Assembly (NCBI GenBank): GCA_008933995.1
Contig: WARS01000034.1
Span: 1,813,501-1,877,500 of the forward strand
Source: Datnioides undecimradiatus
Lineage: Eukaryota > Chordata > Actinopteri > Lobotiformes > Datnioididae
DNA: 64,000 nucleotides
Reading direction: 5' to 3'
Below, in pieces: positions 49,701 through 56,957 of this stretch. A program made the translations under genes and the position numbers. The notes beneath the pieces are model-generated. The model had not been told where the DNA came from, ran no database searches, and was given only the letters and a program-made list of their open reading frames with translations. Positions within the stretch are counted from its first letter, which is position 1, and each line of letters starts with the position of its first letter.

Positions 49701-52700
49701 TTTTTGAAATGCATTAATTCCCTCTGTTGCTGAGACTTAGAGCAAAACATTGACGCTATTGTCCTGACTGTATAATAAATAGGGAGCTACCACCAGCAGC
49801 CAACTGGTTACCTAGCAACCAGCAGAGACTTCAGGAAGTCAATGCTTTTAGCCAAAATATAATTTGTTACATTGTCATTTTTTTTTATATGTATATATAT
49901 ATATTTTGTACAGATTAAATAAAAAATATGCAGCATGTCTGAGCTTTGCTAAAGCTAGTAGGTGGATTTTGTGTCTTTTGCACAGAGCCACATTAGCTAG
50001 TCCCTCCAGCTTGCAGTCTAATGCTAAGCTAAGTTGGCCAACTGCTAGCTTTAGCTTCTTACCTAGCCAACCTTTGTGGATGCTCGCCACCAACTGTGTT
50101 TCAGTGGAAGAGCGTAACACCCCTTGTTTGTATTGCACATAAATGTTGTATAAGGGTCTGCTTGTTTCAACTCCATAGCGCTACTAGTGGCCAAAAACAT
50201 GAAGTGCAAAAAAAAAAAAAAGCAATGCACGAGGAGACAGCAGCAGTCACCTTAGTGTACAGAATTACTGTCCAAGCACCTAACTGCATAAAAACATGCA
50301 AACACACACATCCACACTCTCCCAGAAGCGCAGTTGGACTCCAGTTTAGTTGTAAGGTATCTCGTTTCATCCAGCCTCTGTGCTGGGACTGTTTGAAGCA
50401 AAGGAAGCTCGTGTGTTTGATGGAGACTTACCTTCTTCCTCATCTCCCCTTAGCTTCCACAGAAACTTCTCCACTTTGATGTGTCTCCCTCCTCCACTTT
50501 CTGCCTCCTGTCATCCATCTTTCCTTTATATTTTTTTCTTTCCATCTCCCTCCCAAAGGAAGTATTCTGTCCAGATGGAGGTGGTGGAAATGCATAAAAA
50601 TGTCCCTGCGTAGCCCACAGAGCTGAGACAAATACTAAAAGCATAATTTAACAGTGGCAACACCTTCCTGTTTAAATAGCAAGGTGTGTCATGGGAGCTG
50701 CTATTTCATTAACAATCAGGAAAAGACTACATTAAGTATAGAAATGCATCATGTAGCTATTCAAATAGAATTAAATAACCCATTCATACATTCCTTTTTG
50801 TGTGAAATGACTACAATAAGCCTTTGATAGGCCATTTACTGGAAGAGTACAGGTGGCACAAAGCCCTGTGGACATTTCAGCTATACATATATATATATAT
50901 TTGGCTGACAACAGCCTATATGAAGATGTCAAATGGTTTTAACATTTAAAAAAGGCAGAATAGTTCTCTATCTAACAGCAGGCGAGTTTGATCTGTCTTC
51001 TACTGAGCTGTTCGTTGAATACAATTTATTTCCCTACATGTCTTAGCGGTCTAGGAGCCGTTCCAATTATTGATTTGGTTTCAAAGGTGGCAGTGCAACT
51101 GTTTGTCTACCAGCAATAAAGTTTCATCAAGCAAGTTCAAAATAGTTGAAGAATTGATAAAGCTGTCAGCGCCGATGTCATTGAAATGCATCGTACTACG
51201 TTTCAGCCAGTTAACAGTTTCATCACCTGAGTGGAGGGTCTGTGAAACACCGCTACGACGCAACGGACGCCTCCTGTCTCTCCATCCATTATTTCTTACC
51301 GCACTCTTGTTTATAAAACCATCTGCCCAATATTTCACCGGCACCACTTTACTCCCAGTGCACCACAACATACATGTATGTAGCTAATTGTTGACCGTTT
51401 TTAACCTCGTCCCTTTGTTACGTATGAAGTGAGTCTGTGAAATAGTAGCTGGGTCACCTCCCAGAGCCAGCACTCATCCACTCTGCACGAGTGTCTGTGA
51501 GCAAGACACTGAGTGTGTACCGGCTGCAGGACCTGTGTGTTGTAGCTAAGTCTGGCCTCTGACCTCCCAGTAGAGGAGGAGAGAGAAAGGATAATTGCTC
51601 TATGGGGACCATTAGAGTGTTGTATCATCCCTCTGTTAAAAGCCTTAATGTTACCTGGGGACGTTTGGTGATTGGTCACTTTTCTCTCAAGACCACAGCA
51701 ATTTTCTTCCACCCAGAACAAACATTCATTGATCCCCGCCGCCCCCACCACCAACAGCTCCTCCTCACCTGTATTTCGTGTCAGCCCTGACATCCAGGGG
51801 TCATTTTAATCCCGACCAGATTGACATGTAGTGTTTCATGCAATTTTGGACTTGCACACCCAGCGTCTGTATTACAAGGGCCATAAAAACCAGTGGCGGT
51901 GCAGATGGATTAGATTAGATGATTGACGATGCCTGCGGGGAAATTAGATTGCCGCCGCAGCAATAGTAATAGGATTCAGCGGGAGGAGAGGACAAACAGA
52001 ATATAAGCACACAAATCGAATCGAAAATAAATGAAAGCAAGAATTTGTGCACTTAAGCACAGTTTGGTGCCAAGAAAAATATGAAACGCGCACCTGGCAT
52101 TGCATTCAGGCAGTTTGTGCAACTGGCGAGTTGTATGGGTGATGGTGTGTGATACATTGATGTAGGTGAGTCCCAGGATCACCGCAGTCTCGTCCAGATG
52201 ACTAAGATTACCGTTGTGCTCCAGCAACATCAGATTTCCCATGTTACCTGCTACTAATGCTGTCCAGAGAGAGTTTATGAATCTATCTTCCGCACTCACT
52301 CCCCCATACGCTACATGTGAATCAGCTCTCCTCATCAGGCTCTTTGGTTACATAACAAATCCTCCGGTCCCTCACAGCCCCGTTCATCCTATTTTCACAG
52401 GTACCTCGGTAAAGACGAGGTGGCCCAGGCCTCCCTGAGCAAAGCCCAGCAGGAGGGAGGCAGCGTCCGACTGGTCACAAGGGAAAACTTCTTCTCGAAG
52501 AGGAAGTCAGCTGCTTCACTAACACCACCTGCATCAGAGAGGTAGGTTAAAGGGACAGATATGTGGGTGGATTTCAGGACAGGAGAGATCAAGCTGCCCC
52601 CGGGTCTTGAAAAATCTGAAATAATATCTTCTGTGCTCTAAATTCAACACCACAGGTAAGTATGCAATGTTAAATTTCAATATCAGCTCTTTATGTACCT

Positions 52701-55700
52701 GATTGTGATGCATTTACATATTTATGCTTGTTTGGTCCATGACAAGTGCAGAATCATCACTGGCAGTATTTAGGCTTGACAGATCATATCCAGTCTTGTT
52801 TGTCGTTTTTAAAGATGAGGTTTCACAGTCTGTGCACGATGGTGGTTTGTGTCATCACATGGCTTCCTCTTTGGGATTTAGTGTATTTTCATTTTCCTTC
52901 CCTCAGCTGTCTCCATGGAGATCTGTATTTGCCTTGTGGGAGAGGCACAAAGGCCCGCTGAGTGTGTTAGTACAGTAAATATAGACTATAATACAATCTA
53001 TTGGGTGAGATGCAACGGCCAGCTCACCCCAGGAGGGGACTATCACTATGGAAACCTGCAGCAAGCGCACACTCTTTCTCACATGTGCACAGCAACTGGT
53101 GTTACATACAAAATGCCTATGGTCGGCCATGAAGTGTCTTAACAGTTCCAACCAGGATTTGCACTTTTGTACACCAAGGGATTGCAAACGTATTTGTTTA
53201 GCAAAAGCTAAAAATGCTTGTCCAGCTACCATGCTATTGGCTAGCATGGTAACAACAAAGATAGATAATTATAGGCCAATATTGGTTTGTATCCTAATTT
53301 TGTGTTCGTTGCTCCTTTGTTAGTTGGAGGTTCAGTCTTAGACACCATTGCCAAAATAAAACTTTCATAATCAAGATTAAAAAATAAAGGAAATAGGTGT
53401 GATAACCAGCCCGAGTGGCAATTTTGCCATGTGGCATTAATCACAGTTGTCTGCTTTAATATTACTGCACCGGATTTTCCCACTGTCTGGTGCAGTCGCC
53501 TCGCCGTCCACAGGAAGGAACAAATTAAAAACCGTAAAACAGAATCAGCCTCATGATTAACAGTGTGCGAGCACGCCGCAGATTGACAGCTGGACTCCAT
53601 CGTCAGATCCTTTTTCCTCTGCCGTTCCTTTGGTATGAAGCATCAGAGATCAGCTCGGCGGTAAACATTAGCAGGCTGTGGGCCGTTTGCTGAAGGCATG
53701 TTGCGTGATTTCTGGGGTTTTGAAGTATGAGTTTTCTGAGGGTTACCTCATGCTGCAGTGTAGAGCTGCCAACATGCTCACTTGCTTTGTGCATATATGA
53801 ATTTAAATGACTTTGAAGCTAAATGTAAAGTAGATATAATAATTAATTAAATCCTGTTGATAACATGATTGCATAAATAAAGTCTTTAATATCTGTTTGA
53901 ATTCTTTGATATGATCATTTCTGTAGCATATATATTCAACATTTACTTGCAAACCACATATTTCTGGGTTAATTGTTGATTTCCAAAGCACCGTGTTTTC
54001 ACCATACTCCAGTAAAAAGTCTATTTCTGTCTCTTTTTCATCCACGAGATGTTGCTGGCACAGCATTTGTCTCCTGGTACTTCCAATTTTTGGTATCTTC
54101 TCAACTTTGAAGCAGCAAGGTTCCTTTTTTAGATGTTTTTTTTTTCTTCTCCATTTCAATGATTAAATCTCTCTCTGTAGTGCTGTGTCTCTCTGGCTCT
54201 TTGTTCCTCTCTCTGTCTGTCTGAATTGTAAACCATGGGGAAAGAGAATTTAGTCCATCTGTCCCCTCCAATGTGGCACTAGCACCCTGCTGGGACAACA
54301 TGGCAAATGCCCAAAACACGCTGTCCTCTGCCAAACGGACAGGCATGCACATACACATAGTGGAAATGTTCTGCAGATACATCGCCATCATGAATATACA
54401 CACGGCATGTAGACGTTTCCCACACACACACACACACACACCAGCCATATGTCCATCAATTCTGCATCTGCAGCTCAAAACTATCAGAGATGTTTTGAAC
54501 TGCATTGTGCATTATGCATTAAATATCTCTATATAATGTGTATTGAGTTGTGTTCACTGGACTGCTGATGTGGAAGAGGAATTAGCTCAATGCTGAATGT
54601 GGTTCTTGGTTTGCAGTGTGATGTCTTTCATGCCGGTCAAGGTAACAGCGGCTCAGCCGTGCTTCCTGAATCACAAAGCCACAGAGAATAGCCTGCATTC
54701 ACCGTTTGAGTCTATTTATGTAGCGACATTAGCTGCGTTTAATCTGCCCTATCTCCTGACATTGAAAATAGTTCTGAATACTGCATTTTGTCATTTCATG
54801 ACTATCAAGGATTTACCCAGGCTTTGCTCTAAGTTCACATTTCATCTTATCAGAGTTGTGTTAGCCATGCTATGGTATCTAAACACTGCATTTCTGATCA
54901 TGATATGCTAGCATATACATTGAACAGAGCTGTCATTTATTTCTAAATATCTTATGTAATTATTTTATTTAGGAACAGGCTTTATGTCTAAACGCCTCTT
55001 TCACAAGTAGATTTTATTTGATGTCTTCTGTTTTTCTTTCTGTCAGATTCTCTCAGAGTGAGGAGAGATTATACAATGCTTTTCCAGTGTATTCTCTTAT
55101 ATATAAATAATTGTATATAATTCAGGAGACACTTTAAAGCATTTCAGTTCTTTATGTTCAACTGGTGCTTGAACTGCTTCAAGTGCTTCCACTTGAACCG
55201 CAGCTCATATACATCATCTCACATCCAACCAAACCTTCTTTTCCATTGGGAATTAATAACATCTATCATTGACACAAGTGGTTTAGGGTCTAATTGTCTT
55301 GTGGAGTATTGGAGAAGCTCACTTTGGTATTTTGTAGGTCATATGTCCATGGTCTGAAGTTTCCATTTTAAAGTAAGAGTAAAAGATTAGAGCCAAAGAA
55401 TGAACTCTTTACTCCCGAGTAGATGTAATAGATTACTATCTGTGTCTCTGCAGACAGGACAAGGACTCGTGTCAGACAGTGGGAGAACAGCAGTCACCAT
55501 CATCTGGCTACCTGCAGGCACTGGACAGTGACGGTGTTCCTCTGTGTCTGTCCTGTCAGCAGGCCTGTCCCACCACCGGTGGGCCCTGGGACACTCGCTT
55601 CTGCAGCCGCAGGTACAGCCATACCGAATACATACAGTTTGAAGCTACATGGAGCTTTTACAGCTCTTTGTTCACATTATTCATCATGTTCAGGATTCTT

Positions 55701-56912
55701 CTGCAAACATGGATGGGATAAATAAATTGGACCTCCAAAAAGTTATAAAAAGCGTGGAGCAGATGCATGTAAATCTTAGCATTCCTTGCTCGGAGCAGCA
55801 GATGGGTGGGTTTTACTTTAGTGGGACAATCCAAGCAGTTTTTGGTAAAATGTCAATCAAAGAAAAGCACATTAAATGAACTTTAAAATAGTTTGTGTCT
55901 GTGACTGCTTAAACTCTGAAGCAGTGATTGTCTTGTGTGCCAAAGCCCACCCATCTGGCACCTAAAAAATTCAATTATTCTTCGAGCTTTGAGAGTTTTT
56001 GTGCAAATCAAACTCAGGAATGTGATGTTGACTTCAGTTTGCTGCTTTACTGGCTTTTCATTGCTAAAAGACTGCTATTTCTTGGTTAGACTGCAGTTCC
56101 TACAGTCAGAATCTTTACATATACAGAAGACATAAAGCATAGTGTTGTAAAAGTAAATGTAGTGATTTATGCATCCCTACCCTTAGGTGTCAGGAGGAGT
56201 TCCAGTTGCGTTCCAGCCAGCCGTACATGCGCTCTCGGGTGCTGGAAGCGGAGCAGGGCGTCTGTCAGCACTGCGGCCTGCACGCCCACGACCTGTTCCT
56301 GAAGGTCCGAGGCGCCCTGCCCTCCCAGCGTAAGGAGATTCTGGAGAACAGTTGGCTCGCCCAGCTTTCACTCAAACAGGTCAGAAGCAGTGCTGATGGC
56401 CAGCATCTTAGCTTAGTGTGTTAGCATGCTGATGTTTAACACTAAACACAAAGTGCAGCTAAGGCTGGATGTCCCCAGAGGTTTAGGTGGTGTTAGAGGT
56501 TTTAAGCATTGAGGCTTCAGGAGATGAGGTTGCTGGCGTTATCACAGTATTCACAGCAACAACTTCATTACACACGCACAGAATTAACAATGCTACAACA
56601 GAGTCACCGTGTTAACAGGAGTCTCCTGATGTGAGCTAAATAACTGACGAGGAAAGACATTTTTTGGTTGTGTAAGTGCAAAAATAAAAGCACCCTGTTT
56701 TCTCCAACCCACCCACCTACGCACATGTGCACACACACACACACAGGTTGATCTGCACTCCGGGGGGCCAGCTCCCAGTAAATGGATTGCTGGGCCCATT
56801 GATTTTTTTTCCCAGTGCCAGGCCTCGACCAGTAAGCCTGTTTGATTTGGTTGGCTGTTATCCTGAAAAGCCAGCCCCCTCCCCTCTCCTTACACATGCG
56901 CACGCACGCACG

Positions 56913-56957
<45 letters not shown>

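Larger units (their letters stand above)
46824..52400 (+). other. Intron 15
   Basis: GT-AG, phase 2, 5.6 kb. It holds GT tracts at 47643-47671, an exon-like GC-rich island at 49401-49484 in the wrong phase, an inverted family B repeat at 49680-50090, (TA)n at 50883-50901 and SINE-like words near 51480-51520. No other gene is established. Confidence 0.82.
52542..55453 (+). other. Intron 16
   Basis: GT-AG, phase 2. It holds a 10-bp inverted repeat at 53227-53251, (CA)n at 54421-54441 and AT-rich DNA. No other gene is seen. Confidence 0.85.

Noticed and set aside
51480-51520. SINE remnant suggested by CTGTGAGCAAGACACTGA
   Set aside because: One short resemblance only, with no B box nearby. Too weak to annotate.
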